Of a stretch of 52,085 bases of DNA, positions 15,438 through 22,965 are shown in pieces. The position numbers and the translations under genes are program-made. Below the pieces are notes generated by a model. It had not been told where the DNA came from and did no database searches. It was given only the letters and a program-made list of their open reading frames with translations. Positions within the stretch are counted from its first letter, which is position 1. Each line of letters begins with the position of its first letter. Source of the stretch: Nocardia brasiliensis IFM 10847 (GTDB lineage: Bacteria > Actinomycetota > Actinomycetes > Mycobacteriales > Mycobacteriaceae); the NCBI RefSeq assembly GCF_000710915.1, contig NZ_BAUA01000206.1, forward strand, positions 1 through 52,085, in the 5' to 3' direction.

Positions 15438-15465
15438 GTGTTCCCCGCATCTGCGGGGATGATCC
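15438..15465. repeat. Solitary type I-E CRISPR-repeat-like hairpin
   Basis: The 28 bases starting GTGTTCCCCGCA, with a 7-bp stem (CCCCGCA-TC-TGCGGGG) and ending GGGGATGATCC, match the type I-E repeat pattern (GTxTTCCCCGC...GCGGGGATGATCC). There is one copy only, with no second repeat or cas gene in the window. It lies 4 nt after the rplQ stop and may serve as its terminator. Confidence 0.6.
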
Positions 15466-15490
15466 AGACGCCTGACGTCCGGAGTTCTCG

Positions 15491-15530
15491 AATGAACCCG
15501 CCGCCCGCTCTGCGGGTCGGCGGGTTCATT
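15491..15530. terminator. Strong terminator hairpin after rplQ
   Basis: AATGAACCCGCCG pairs perfectly with CGGCGGGTTCATT, with an inner CCCGC-TCT-GCGGG stem and a single bulged T. The 18-bp stem lies 20 nt before the truA start, so truA probably has reduced read-through or its own promoter. Confidence 0.75.
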
Positions 15531-15550
15531 CGTTATGACAGGAGATCGTT

Positions 15551-16414
15551 GTGACGGTGCAGGATTCGGCGGGCCCCGCCGCGCAGTCACCCGACCCGGC
15601 TCGGGTTCGGCTCGACATCGGTTACGACGGTACCGATTTCACCGGTTGGGCGCGTCAGCCGGGACTACGCACCGTGCAGGGCGTGCTGGAGGAATCGCTG
15701 ACGAAGGTGTTCCGCGAGCCGGTGCAGTTGACCGTCGCGGGCCGCACCGATGCCGGCGTGCACGCCGAAGGCCAAGTCGCACACTTCGATACGGCCACCG
15801 AGGTGGACCCGGCCAAACTGGTGCACCGGATGGCCCGGTTCCTGCCGAAAGACGTGCGAATCAAGGATGTTCAGCTCGTCCCGGCCGAATTCGACGCTCG
15901 TTTCTCGGCGATTCGCCGGCACTACGCGTACCGGCTGACCACCGCCCGCTACGGTGCGGAGCCTTTGCAAGCCCGCAGCGTGGTCGCCTGCCGTCACGAC
16001 GTCGATCTCGATGCCATGCGCGCGGCGTCGCGAAAACTACTGGGCCTGCACAACTTCGCTGCCTTCTGCCGCCGGCGCGAGGGCGCGACCACGGTGCGTG
16101 AGCTACAGCGCTTCGACTGGGAACAGCAGGGCGAACTGCTGACCGCCTACGTCAGCGCGGACGCGTTCTGCTGGTCGATGGTGCGCAGCCTGGTCGGCGC
16201 GGTGCTCGCGGTGGGGGAGGGGCGGCGCACGCCGGACTGGGTGGCCGGGCTGCTCCAGGAGACCGAACGCTCCAGCTCGGTCACCGTCGCGCCCGCGCAC
16301 GGCTTGAGCCTGATCGCGGTGGACTATCCCGCCGACGCCGACCTGGCCGCGCGTAACGCGCAGACCAGAGAGGTGCGCACCGTGCCCGCGGCGCACGGCT
16401 GCTGCGGCGACTGA
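15551..16414 (+). CDS. truA: tRNA pseudouridine(38-40) synthase TruA
   Basis: TruA converts U38-U40 in tRNA anticodon arms to pseudouridine. The catalytic Asp sits in AGRTDAGVHAEGQVAHF (D67), and the substrate-binding segments RLDIGYDGTDFTGWARQPG and FRYAYRL-like RRHYAYRL are present. The 287-residue length fits. The start is GTG at 15551 after GACAGGAGATCGTT. truA directly follows rplQ in M. tuberculosis and relatives, so this is conserved synteny. Confidence 0.96.
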   Translation: MTVQDSAGPAAQSPDPARVRLDIGYDGTDFTGWARQPGLRTVQGVLEESLTKVFREPVQLTVAGRTDAGVHAEGQVAHFDTATEVDPAKLVHRMARFLPKDVRIKDVQLVPAEFDARFSAIRRHYAYRLTTARYGAEPLQARSVVACRHDVDLDAMRAASRKLLGLHNFAAFCRRREGATTVRELQRFDWEQQGELLTAYVSADAFCWSMVRSLVGAVLAVGEGRRTPDWVAGLLQETERSSSVTVAPAHGLSLIAVDYPADADLAARNAQTREVRTVPAAHGCCGD

Positions 16415-16465
16415 CGAACGGCATCGTGCGCGGAATAGGCTGCGCGGCCGGATCGTTCCGCAAGC

Positions 16466-17287
16466 ATGACCTTTGATCAATTCGGACGGTTCGGTGTATG
16501 GCGGGCGTACAACGGGTTCAGCCCGGAGGACGCACGGGAGCTGGAACAGCTCGGCTACGGGACGCTGTGGCTGGGTGCGTCGCCACCCGGCGAGCTGGAC
16601 ACGGTCGAGCCGCTGCTGGCGGCCACCGAGACGATCTCGGTGGGCACCAGCATCGTGAACGTCTGGGCGACGCCCGCGAAGGAAGCCGCCGCCTCGTTCC
16701 ATCGGATCGAAGCGAAGTACCCCGGCCGGTTCCTGCTCGGCGTGGGTGTCGGCCACCCGGAGCACGCAGGTGACTACCGCAAGCCCTACGACGCTCTCGT
16801 GGACTACCTGGACGAGCTCGACGCCGCCGACGTCCCGGTGCAGCGTCGGGCCGTCGCCGCGCTCGGCCCGCGGGTGCTGAAGCTGGCCGCGGAACGTTCC
16901 GCCGGCGCGCTGCCCTACTTCGTGCCCGCCGCGCATACGGCGCAGGCTCGCCCGGTGATCGGTTCGGACGCGCTGCTCGCGACCGAGCACAAGGTTCTGC
17001 TGTCCGATGATCCGCAAGCGCGAGCCGCCGCCGAGCAGACGGTCAACTTCTACCTGGGCCTGACGAACTACGTCTCCAACCTGCGCAGGCTCGGCTTCAC
17101 CGAGGAGGAGGTCGCCGACCCGAGCGGTCGCGTCTTCGACGCCGTCGTCGCCCACGGCACGCCGGAAGCGGTCGCCGCGCAGCTGATCGCGCACCTGGAT
17201 GCCGGCGCCGATCACGTGGCGGTGCAAGCCCTGGACGACGACTACCTCGCCACCCTGCGTACCCTCGCCCCACTGTTGCGTTCCTGA
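16466..17287 (+). CDS. LLM-class F420-dependent oxidoreductase
   Basis: The 273-residue product is a luciferase-like monooxygenase barrel. Family signs are the N-terminal GRFGVWRAYNGFSPEDARELEQLGYGTLWLG, the central AKYPGRFLLGVGVGHPEH segment and a C-terminal GTPEAVAAQLIAHLDAGADHVAVQAL. It resembles the short TIGR03620-like subgroup found in F420-producing actinobacteria. F420 use is inferred from the family; the substrate is unknown. It lies 51 bp after truA on the same strand. Confidence 0.88.
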   Translation: MTFDQFGRFGVWRAYNGFSPEDARELEQLGYGTLWLGASPPGELDTVEPLLAATETISVGTSIVNVWATPAKEAAASFHRIEAKYPGRFLLGVGVGHPEHAGDYRKPYDALVDYLDELDAADVPVQRRAVAALGPRVLKLAAERSAGALPYFVPAAHTAQARPVIGSDALLATEHKVLLSDDPQARAAAEQTVNFYLGLTNYVSNLRRLGFTEEEVADPSGRVFDAVVAHGTPEAVAAQLIAHLDAGADHVAVQALDDDYLATLRTLAPLLRS

Positions 17288-17399
17288 TGCGACATCCCTA
17301 AGGGAACGTTAGAAAGCGACCCGGACGGTTCCCCCGGGCCTGTGACTGGCCACACACTCGTTCTTGCTGACGCGCTGAGGCGTCGAAGAAGGAGATCTT

Positions 17400-18875
17400 G
17401 TGACTACGACACAGCCCGCGGGTGAGCGCCGGGTCGTCGCGAATGTGCTGCGCGGCTCGATCGGCAACCTGGTCGAATGGTACGACTGGTATGTCTACGC
17501 GGCGTTCAGCGTGTACTTCGCGAAAACGTTCTTCCCCAAGGACGATCCGACGGCGCAGTTGCTCTCCACGGCAGCGGTGTTCGCCGTCGGCTTCCTGATG
17601 CGCCCGATCGGCGGCTGGTTGCTCGGCCGCTACGCCGACAGGTTCGGCCGCCGGTCGGCGCTCACCCTCTCGGTGACGGTGATGGCCGCGGGCTCGCTGC
17701 TGATCGCGGTGACTCCCGGGTACCAGACCATCGGTATCGCCGCACCGGCGATCCTGTTGATCGCCCGCCTGCTGCAAGGACTTTCGGTCGGCGGCGAATA
17801 CGCCACCAGCGCGACGTATCTGTCCGAGGTGGCCTCCTCCGGCCGGCGCGGTTTCTACTCGAGCTTCCAGTACGTCACCCTGGTCGCGGGTCAGCTCGTC
17901 GCGCTCGGCGTGCAGATCGTCCTGCAGCAGTTCCTCACCAGCGCCGAAATGAACAACTGGGGCTGGCGTATTCCGTTCGTCATCGGTGCGGCGGGCGCGC
18001 TCATCGTGATGTGGCTGCGCCGCGGCATGGACGAGTCCGAGCAGTTCCGGGCCGCCGCCGCGGACGCCGACAACCGGGTATTCGTCACGGACGGCATCAC
18101 GGAGCACGCCTACCAGCACGGTAGGGACCAGGCTGCGGCCGCTGCCGCCGCGCAGCGGGGCACGCCGAAACCGGAGGCCGCGCGCGGTTCGTTGCGGATG
18201 CTGTTGCAGTACCCGCGCGAATGCCTGCTGGTGATGGGCCTGACACTCGGCGGGACGGTGGCGTTCTACACCTACACCACCTACATGCAGAAGTTCATGA
18301 TCAACACCTCGGGCATCTCCAAGGGCACCGTCGCGTGGATCAACTTCATCGCGCTGCTGGTGTTCGTGGTGTTGCAGCCGTTGGCAGGCGCGCTGTCGGA
18401 CCGGATCGGCCGGCGCAAGCTGCTCATCTTCTTCGGCGTCGCGGGCACACTGCTGACCGTGCCGATCATGACGGTGCTGGCGCACACCACCAATGTGATT
18501 GCCGCGTTCGCCTTGATGATGCTGGCTCTGGTCATCATCACCGGCTACACCTCGATCAACGCGATCGTGAAGGCCGAGCTGTTCCCGACCAAGATCCGCG
18601 CCCTCGGCGTCGGCCTGCCCTACGCCCTGACCGTCGCCATCTTCGGCGGCACCGCGGAAACCATCGCCCTCGCGCTGAAGAAGGCGAACCACGAGTCGGT
18701 GTACTTCTGGTACGTCGCAGGGTGCATCCTGATCTCGCTGGTCACGTACTTCTTCATGCGGGAGACCTCGACGTCGTCGACTATCGACGCCGAGGGCGCC
18801 ACCATCACCGCCGACACCGGGGTCGGTACCGGGGTGGCCGAGCCGGATCGTCAGTTGGCCGCTGTGCGTGACTGA
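17400..18875 (+). CDS. MFS transporter, metabolite:H+ symporter (KgtP-like) type
   Basis: A 491-residue, roughly 12-helix permease. It begins with NLVEWYDWYVYAAFSVYFAKTFFP, the signature of the metabolite:H+ symporter branch that takes up alpha-ketoglutarate, citrate or related acids. Loop motifs GRYADRFGRRSALT and LSDRIGRRK are present. The GTG start follows AAGAAGGAGATCTT. A two-component system and a TAXI binding protein lie downstream on the same strand, which suggests control by external carboxylates; the substrate is inferred, not shown. Confidence 0.88.
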   Translation: MTTTQPAGERRVVANVLRGSIGNLVEWYDWYVYAAFSVYFAKTFFPKDDPTAQLLSTAAVFAVGFLMRPIGGWLLGRYADRFGRRSALTLSVTVMAAGSLLIAVTPGYQTIGIAAPAILLIARLLQGLSVGGEYATSATYLSEVASSGRRGFYSSFQYVTLVAGQLVALGVQIVLQQFLTSAEMNNWGWRIPFVIGAAGALIVMWLRRGMDESEQFRAAAADADNRVFVTDGITEHAYQHGRDQAAAAAAAQRGTPKPEAARGSLRMLLQYPRECLLVMGLTLGGTVAFYTYTTYMQKFMINTSGISKGTVAWINFIALLVFVVLQPLAGALSDRIGRRKLLIFFGVAGTLLTVPIMTVLAHTTNVIAAFALMMLALVIITGYTSINAIVKAELFPTKIRALGVGLPYALTVAIFGGTAETIALALKKANHESVYFWYVAGCILISLVTYFFMRETSTSSTIDAEGATITADTGVGTGVAEPDRQLAAVRD

Positions 18876-18887
18876 CCGCCCGGCACA

Positions 18888-18922
18888 CGCGCCGATCCAC
18901 CCGTTATGGGAGGATCGGCGCG
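18888..18922 (+). promoter_or_regulatory. 11-bp hairpin enclosing the response-regulator ribosome binding site
   Basis: CGCGCCGATCC (18888-18898) pairs perfectly with GGATCGGCGCG (18912-18922). The 13-nt loop and right arm hold the GGGAGG sequence, and the stem's last base is the first base of the GTG start. It could be the permease gene's terminator, a translational switch, or both. Confidence 0.5.
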
Positions 18923-19581
18923 TGCGGCTTGCGGTGGTCGAAGATGACGACGGCGTCGGTGACGCGCTGGTAGAAGCGCTCAACGCCCGTGGCTACCGCG
19001 CGGAACGCAAGCGGCGCGGCGCGGATCTGCTGACCGCGCACCGCGGTTACGACGCGGTCATTCTCGATCTCGGCCTGCCCGACGCCGACGGCTTGCAGAT
19101 CCTGCGGCAGCTGCGCGAAGTCAGTCAGGTGCCGGTGCTCATCCTGACCGCGCGCAGCGACGAACGTTCGATCGTGCGCGGACTGCGCGGTGGCGCCGAC
19201 GACTATCTGGTGAAGCCGCCGCGAATCGCGGAGTTGATGGCCCGCCTCGAGACCGTCACCAGGAGGGCGGCCGCGGCGGCCCAGCCCACCCAGGCGGTGG
19301 TGGTCACCGGTGACGTGCGGGTCGATCTGCAGGCGCGGCTGGTCGAGGTGGCGGGGACGCCGATCACGTTGACGCAGAAGGAATTCGAACTGGTCGAGGC
19401 GCTGGTGGAGCGGCCGGGGGCCGCGGTGAGCCGCCAGCAGCTGATGGACCGGATCTGGGGCGACGCGTTCGTCGCCGTGTCGCGGTCGCTGGACGTGCAC
19501 ATGACGGGGTTGCGCGCCAAGCTGAATCGGCCGGGACTGATCACCACCATTCGCGGCTACGGGTATCGGTGGGGGCAGTGA
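18922..19581 (+). CDS. OmpR-family response regulator
   Basis: A 219-residue regulator with a receiver domain (LAVVEDDDG acidic pocket, phospho-acceptor D49 in VILDLGLPDADG, conserved K98 in DDYLVKPPR) and a C-terminal winged helix (TLTQKEFELVEALVERPGAAVSRQQLMDRIWG ... HMTGLRAKLNRPGLITTIRGYGYRW). The GTG at 18922 is chosen because GGGAGG lies 8 nt upstream and it gives normal length; the open frame extends 54 nt further into the permease gene's end. A sensor kinase follows 13 bp later, so they form one pair. Confidence 0.92.
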   Translation: MRLAVVEDDDGVGDALVEALNARGYRAERKRRGADLLTAHRGYDAVILDLGLPDADGLQILRQLREVSQVPVLILTARSDERSIVRGLRGGADDYLVKPPRIAELMARLETVTRRAAAAAQPTQAVVVTGDVRVDLQARLVEVAGTPITLTQKEFELVEALVERPGAAVSRQQLMDRIWGDAFVAVSRSLDVHMTGLRAKLNRPGLITTIRGYGYRWGQ

Positions 19582-19594
19582 TCAGGGGCAGGCC

Positions 19595-21025
19595 GTGCGG
19601 CGCCGCCTACTCATCGCGCTGACCGTCTTCGCCGCGATCGCGGTGCTGGCGTTCGCCGTTCCGCTGTCGCTGACGGTCGCGACCAGCCGGACCCAGACGC
19701 TGGTGCTCGCTCGTTCCGGCGACGCCGATCGCTTCGCGAATCTCGCGGCCGCCGCCGCGACCACCGGGGACACCCGTGCGCTCTCGGATGAGGTGGGCCG
19801 CTATCACGAGTTGTACGGCGAGAACGTGCTGATCGTGGACGCCAAAGGCGCGACGACCGCCAATGGCGGTGCGAGCCTAAATGATCCGGGGATCGGGGCG
19901 GCAGTGGCGGCGGCGCGGCGCAACCAGCGTCCGCACGTGCCCGACCAGCTGACGCCGTGGGGCGCGCGGACGGTGCTCATCGCCCGTCCGGTCGGCACCG
20001 GGGTGCAGGTCGGCGGGGCCGTGGTGATCCAGGCGTCCACCGCGCGGGCGCGGGCCGATATCGCGCGGACGTGGGGGTTCATCCTGCTCGGCGGCGCGGG
20101 TGCGATGGCGCTGTTCACCCTGCTGGCGCTGACCCTGAGCCGCTGGGTGCTGCGGCCGCTCGCGGCGCTCTCCGGTGCGGTCGCGGACCTCACCGCGACG
20201 CTGCCGAAGCCGCCCGCGGGGCAGGTCACGGCCGGGCCGCCGGCGTCGATCGCCGGCCATCACGGTGGACCGCCCGAAATGCGGGCTGTCGCTGAATCTT
20301 TCGACGCGATGGCGTTGGCCGTCGCCGATTCGGTGCAGGCGCAGCGCCAGCTCGTCGCCGACACCGCGCACGCCATGCGGAACCCGCTGGCGGCCTTGAT
20401 GATTCGACTCGACTCGCTGGAGCCTGCGATACCGGGCGACGCGGCGGCCACCTTCCGTGGTGCCAGTGCCGAGGTGGAGCGGCTGGCCGCGCTGCTGGAC
20501 GGCCTGCTCACCCTCGCCGTGGCCGAGACGCCCGCCGCGTTCGATGCCGCGCGCCTCGCCGAGGCCGAGAACCATTGCGATGCCGTGCAAGTGGTCGCCG
20601 ACCGGTTCGACGCGTGGTGTTCGGCCTACGAATTGTCCGGTCAGGAGTTGAGTGTCGCACCGGCTGTCGCGCATGCCGACGTCGCGGTGTCCGCGGACGT
20701 GCTGGCCCAGATCCTCGATGTGCCGCTGAGCAATTCGTCGCGCTATGCCGGGGCGGGTGCGCGCACCGAGATCCTCGTCGCCGTCGAACCCGGCTGGGTC
20801 ACGGTAACCGTGCAGGACGACGGCGCAGGTGTACCGTCCGCCGAAATCGCCAAGCTCACCACGCGTTTCTACCGCGGGTCGACGGCGGTGCGCGGCGGCT
20901 CCGGTCTCGGCCTGCCCATCGCCGCGGCCTTGGTCCAGGCGCGTGGCGGGACGCTCACCGTCGAACCCGTGCGACCCCACGGCCTGTCGGTTCAAGTGCG
21001 CCTACCTGCAGCGGTGCCGGAATGA
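19595..21025 (+). CDS. Sensor histidine kinase (TctE-like arrangement)
   Basis: The 476-residue kinase has two membrane helices (about 5-30 and 158-182) around an extracytoplasmic sensor of about 125 residues. A HAMP-like linker follows, then the dimerisation box DTAHAMRNPLAALMIRLD with H259. The ATP-binding part shows NSSRYAGAGA (N box), VQDDGAGVPSAEI and GGSGLGLPIAAALV. The first histidine-box residues differ from the usual HELRTP, reading HAMRNP, as in TctE-like kinases. Its TGA overlaps the ATG of the next frame, which couples it to 21022-21396. Confidence 0.92.
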   Translation: MRRRLLIALTVFAAIAVLAFAVPLSLTVATSRTQTLVLARSGDADRFANLAAAAATTGDTRALSDEVGRYHELYGENVLIVDAKGATTANGGASLNDPGIGAAVAAARRNQRPHVPDQLTPWGARTVLIARPVGTGVQVGGAVVIQASTARARADIARTWGFILLGGAGAMALFTLLALTLSRWVLRPLAALSGAVADLTATLPKPPAGQVTAGPPASIAGHHGGPPEMRAVAESFDAMALAVADSVQAQRQLVADTAHAMRNPLAALMIRLDSLEPAIPGDAAATFRGASAEVERLAALLDGLLTLAVAETPAAFDAARLAEAENHCDAVQVVADRFDAWCSAYELSGQELSVAPAVAHADVAVSADVLAQILDVPLSNSSRYAGAGARTEILVAVEPGWVTVTVQDDGAGVPSAEIAKLTTRFYRGSTAVRGGSGLGLPIAAALVQARGGTLTVEPVRPHGLSVQVRLPAAVPE

Positions 21026-21396
21026 GCGCGTGGGTGGCCGAATCCGTTTTCGCGGTGCAGGTTCGGGTGTGGACCGCAGGGGTGGTCGAGTCGGGTGTCG
21101 CGGTGCCGGTTCGGGTGTGGCCCGCGCGGGTGATCGAATCCGGTGTAGCGGCGCGGGCTCGGACGTGGACCGCGCGGGGGGCGATGCGTCGGTGGGATTC
21201 GTGCGCGCCGCTGAACGGCGGGAATCGCAGGCTACGGGTGCACGGGCCCCGAGCAGTTCTGTGCGGCCGAATCGTCACGCATGGGTGGGTCCGCGGATCG
21301 GCTGAAAGCGCTGTCGCCGAATCGTTTCGGCCGCCCGACGCGAGTCCGGGCCGGACCTGGGGCCCTGCCGCGCACGGTGCGAGGAGGGTGCGATGA
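21022..21396 (+). CDS. Uncharacterised 124-aa frame with three 16-residue repeats, coupled to HK and TAXI genes
   Basis: The ATG overlaps the kinase stop (ATGA) and the TGA overlaps the TAXI start (ATGA), so this frame exactly bridges two real genes. Residues about 5-52 are three repeats: VAESVFAVQVRVWTAG, VVESGVAVPVRVWPAR and VIESGVAARARTWTAR, with a weaker echo near the end (ESAVAESF...GRTW). No signal peptide, membrane helix or known domain is seen. Third-position GC in the repeats is lower than in neighbours, so coding is uncertain. The double overlap argues for translation, perhaps mainly as a coupling device. Confidence 0.45.
   Translation: MSAWVAESVFAVQVRVWTAGVVESGVAVPVRVWPARVIESGVAARARTWTARGAMRRWDSCAPLNGGNRRLRVHGPRAVLCGRIVTHGWVRGSAESAVAESFRPPDASPGRTWGPAAHGARRVR
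21034..21177 (+). repeat. Three tandem 48-bp repeats
   Basis: Units at 21034-21081, 21082-21129 and 21130-21177 share the pattern GTGrTCGAaTCsGGTGT...GGTTCGGGTGTGG. The 48-bp period keeps the reading frame of 21022-21396. Divergence between units shows this is not a recent slippage event. Confidence 0.8.
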
Positions 21397-22308
21397 CTAT
21401 GCGGCGACGGGGTTTCCTGGCGCTGGCCGGTATGACGGCGGCGGGTGTGGCCGGGTGTGGGCCGAGTGGTGGTGGTCCGCTGGTGCGGTTGGCGTCGGGG
21501 GAGGTCGGCGGTTTTTATCACGCGTTCGCGGGACTGCTTTCGGCGGCGGCGGCGCGGTCGGGGACCGTGCGGATCGAGCGGGTCACCACGTCGGGGTCGC
21601 AGGAAAACCTGACGTTGCTGAGGCAGGGGCAGGTGGATGCGGCCCTGGCACTGTCGGATTCGGTGGGGGACAGCGCGGACCGGATGCTCGCGCTCGGCCG
21701 GGTGTACGAGAACTATCTGCAGCTGGTGGTGCGGTCGGACAGTCGGATCGGCAGCGTGGCCGACCTGCGCGGCGCGCGGATCAACCTGGGCGCGGACGGG
21801 TCGGGCGCGGCGCTGACCGGCGAGCGGATCCTGCGGGTCGCCGGGCTGGATCCCGCGACGGATGTGGCGGTTTCGCATCGGCCGCTGCGCGAAGCGGTGA
21901 CGGCACTGGCCGCCGACGAGTCGGACGCGCTGCTGTGGGCGGGCGGCGTCCCGACGATGGTGCTTCAGGTGCCCGCGCGTATGCGCCTGGTGGACATGGG
22001 TGACTTGGCGGCCCCCATGCGGGAGCGGTTCGGTCCGGTATACGACCGGGTGGAGATCCCCGCCGATGCCTACCCCGGTGGTTCGGCGGTGCACACCATC
22101 GGTGTGGCGAACCTGCTGCTGGTCGCGGCGGGGCTGCCGGCCGACACCGCCGCGTCGATCGTGGAACTACTGGTGTATCGAGCGGATTCGCTGGTGCCGA
22201 CCGAGGCGGCGGGCACCCAGTTCCTGGACGGCCGTTCCCTGATCAGCACCGCCCCGATCCCCCCTGCACCCCGGCGCCGCAGCGGTCTACCGCAAGTGGC
22301 ACGGCTGA
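21393..22308 (+). CDS. TAXI-family TRAP-type solute-binding lipoprotein, with an apparent +1 frameshift near the 3' end
   Basis: The start carries a twin-arginine-like signal (MRRRGFLALAG) and a lipobox AGVAGC (Cys22). The body is a TAXI solute-binding fold: SGEVGGFYHAFAGLL, TTSGSQENLTLLRQGQVDAALALSD, then DLRGARINLGADGSGAALTGERIL. TAXI proteins bind organic acids or amino acids for TRAP uptake or for kinase sensing. The run of six C at 22259-22264 has one base too many: with five C the protein ends PLHPGAAAVYRKWHG and stops at 22306-22308. As given, the frame runs on to 22682 across csoR on the other strand, which is implausible. A TctC/TctDE-like sensing role is inferred from context. Confidence 0.88.
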
Positions 22309-22429
22309 CTTCGGGCACCCGTTCTGCTCGCGCGCACCCGTTTCCGCAGGCCACAGGGGTGCGGGAAGTCAGGGAGCGCGTTAACGCACCACGCGTCCGG
22401 CCGAGCGCGATGCGTCGGAAGGCCACCGA

Positions 22430-22753
22430 TCAGGAGCGGACCAGGCGCGCGATGGCGTCGGTCGCCTCCTTGATCTTCGCCTCGGCTTCGGGACCGCCCG
22501 CGACGGCGGCGTCGACGACGCAGTGGCTGATGTGGTCCTCGAGCAGGCCCATCGCCACCGCCTGCAGCGCCTTGGTCATGGCGGAGACCTGGGTGAGGAT
22601 GTCGATGCAGTACTTCTCTTCCTCGACCATCCGCTGCAACCCGCGCGCCTGCCCCTCGATCCGGCGCAGCCGCTTGAGGTAGTCGTCCTTGGCGGTGATG
22701 TAGCCGTGTGCCGCGTGATCGTGCGCGTCGTGCTCCTGCGGGGTGGGTGCCAC
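22430..22753 (-). CDS. csoR: CsoR-type copper-sensing repressor
   Basis: A 107-residue all-helical DUF156 protein. The Cu(I) ligand set is complete: C49 (EKYCIDIL), H74 and C78 (LEDHISHC), with the same 25- and 4-residue spacing as C36-H61-C65 of M. tuberculosis CsoR. An additional His-rich N-terminus (EHDAHDHAAHGY) may bind metal. GTG at 22753 follows GAGGAGAGC. A palindromic C-tract/G-tract operator at 22799-22815 supports autoregulation. No copper ATPase or chaperone gene is adjacent here, so target genes lie elsewhere or are absent from the window. Confidence 0.9.
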   Translation of the reverse strand: MAPTPQEHDAHDHAAHGYITAKDDYLKRLRRIEGQARGLQRMVEEEKYCIDILTQVSAMTKALQAVAMGLLEDHISHCVVDAAVAGGPEAEAKIKEATDAIARLVRS

Positions 22754-22798
22754 CGGTGCTCTCCTCGTCGATTGCCGGTCCGTGACCGGACCGGACTA

Positions 22799-22815
22799 AT
22801 ACCCCCCTAGGGTAC
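22799..22815. promoter_or_regulatory. CsoR-type operator upstream of csoR
   Basis: TACCCCCCTAGGGTA with flanking A/T fits the C-tract/TA/G-tract inverted repeat known for CsoR/RcnR family operators. It lies 46 nt upstream of the csoR start on the minus strand. Confidence 0.7.
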
Positions 22816-22965
22816 AGTTTCCGGAACGGCTTGTCAGGTCAGCGCCGGTGGCGCCGTGTTGCGCCCCGATGCCGTCCATCATCGCCGACGGCACCGACAA
22901 CCGCGCGCACGGCCGGCGCGGGGGCCGTTGCTCGGCCCGCGGGCCGGGACGGGAGAATTGCGGCC

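Noticed and set aside
15438..15530. CRISPR array
   Set aside because: Only one repeat-like unit is present, no second copy at spacer distance and no cas genes, so it is not called as an array.
17298..18983. 561-codon frame antisense to the MFS permease
   Set aside because: The composition is His/Arg/Gly-rich without motifs, and the permease on the other strand is clearly real.
22309..22682. C-terminal extension of the TAXI protein
   Set aside because: It follows a C-run frameshift and runs opposite csoR; the family's normal end is in the other frame at 22308.
22831..22965. Longer N-terminus for MtnP
   Set aside because: The added Arg-rich sequence has no similarity, and GGGAGA precedes the ATG at 22966.
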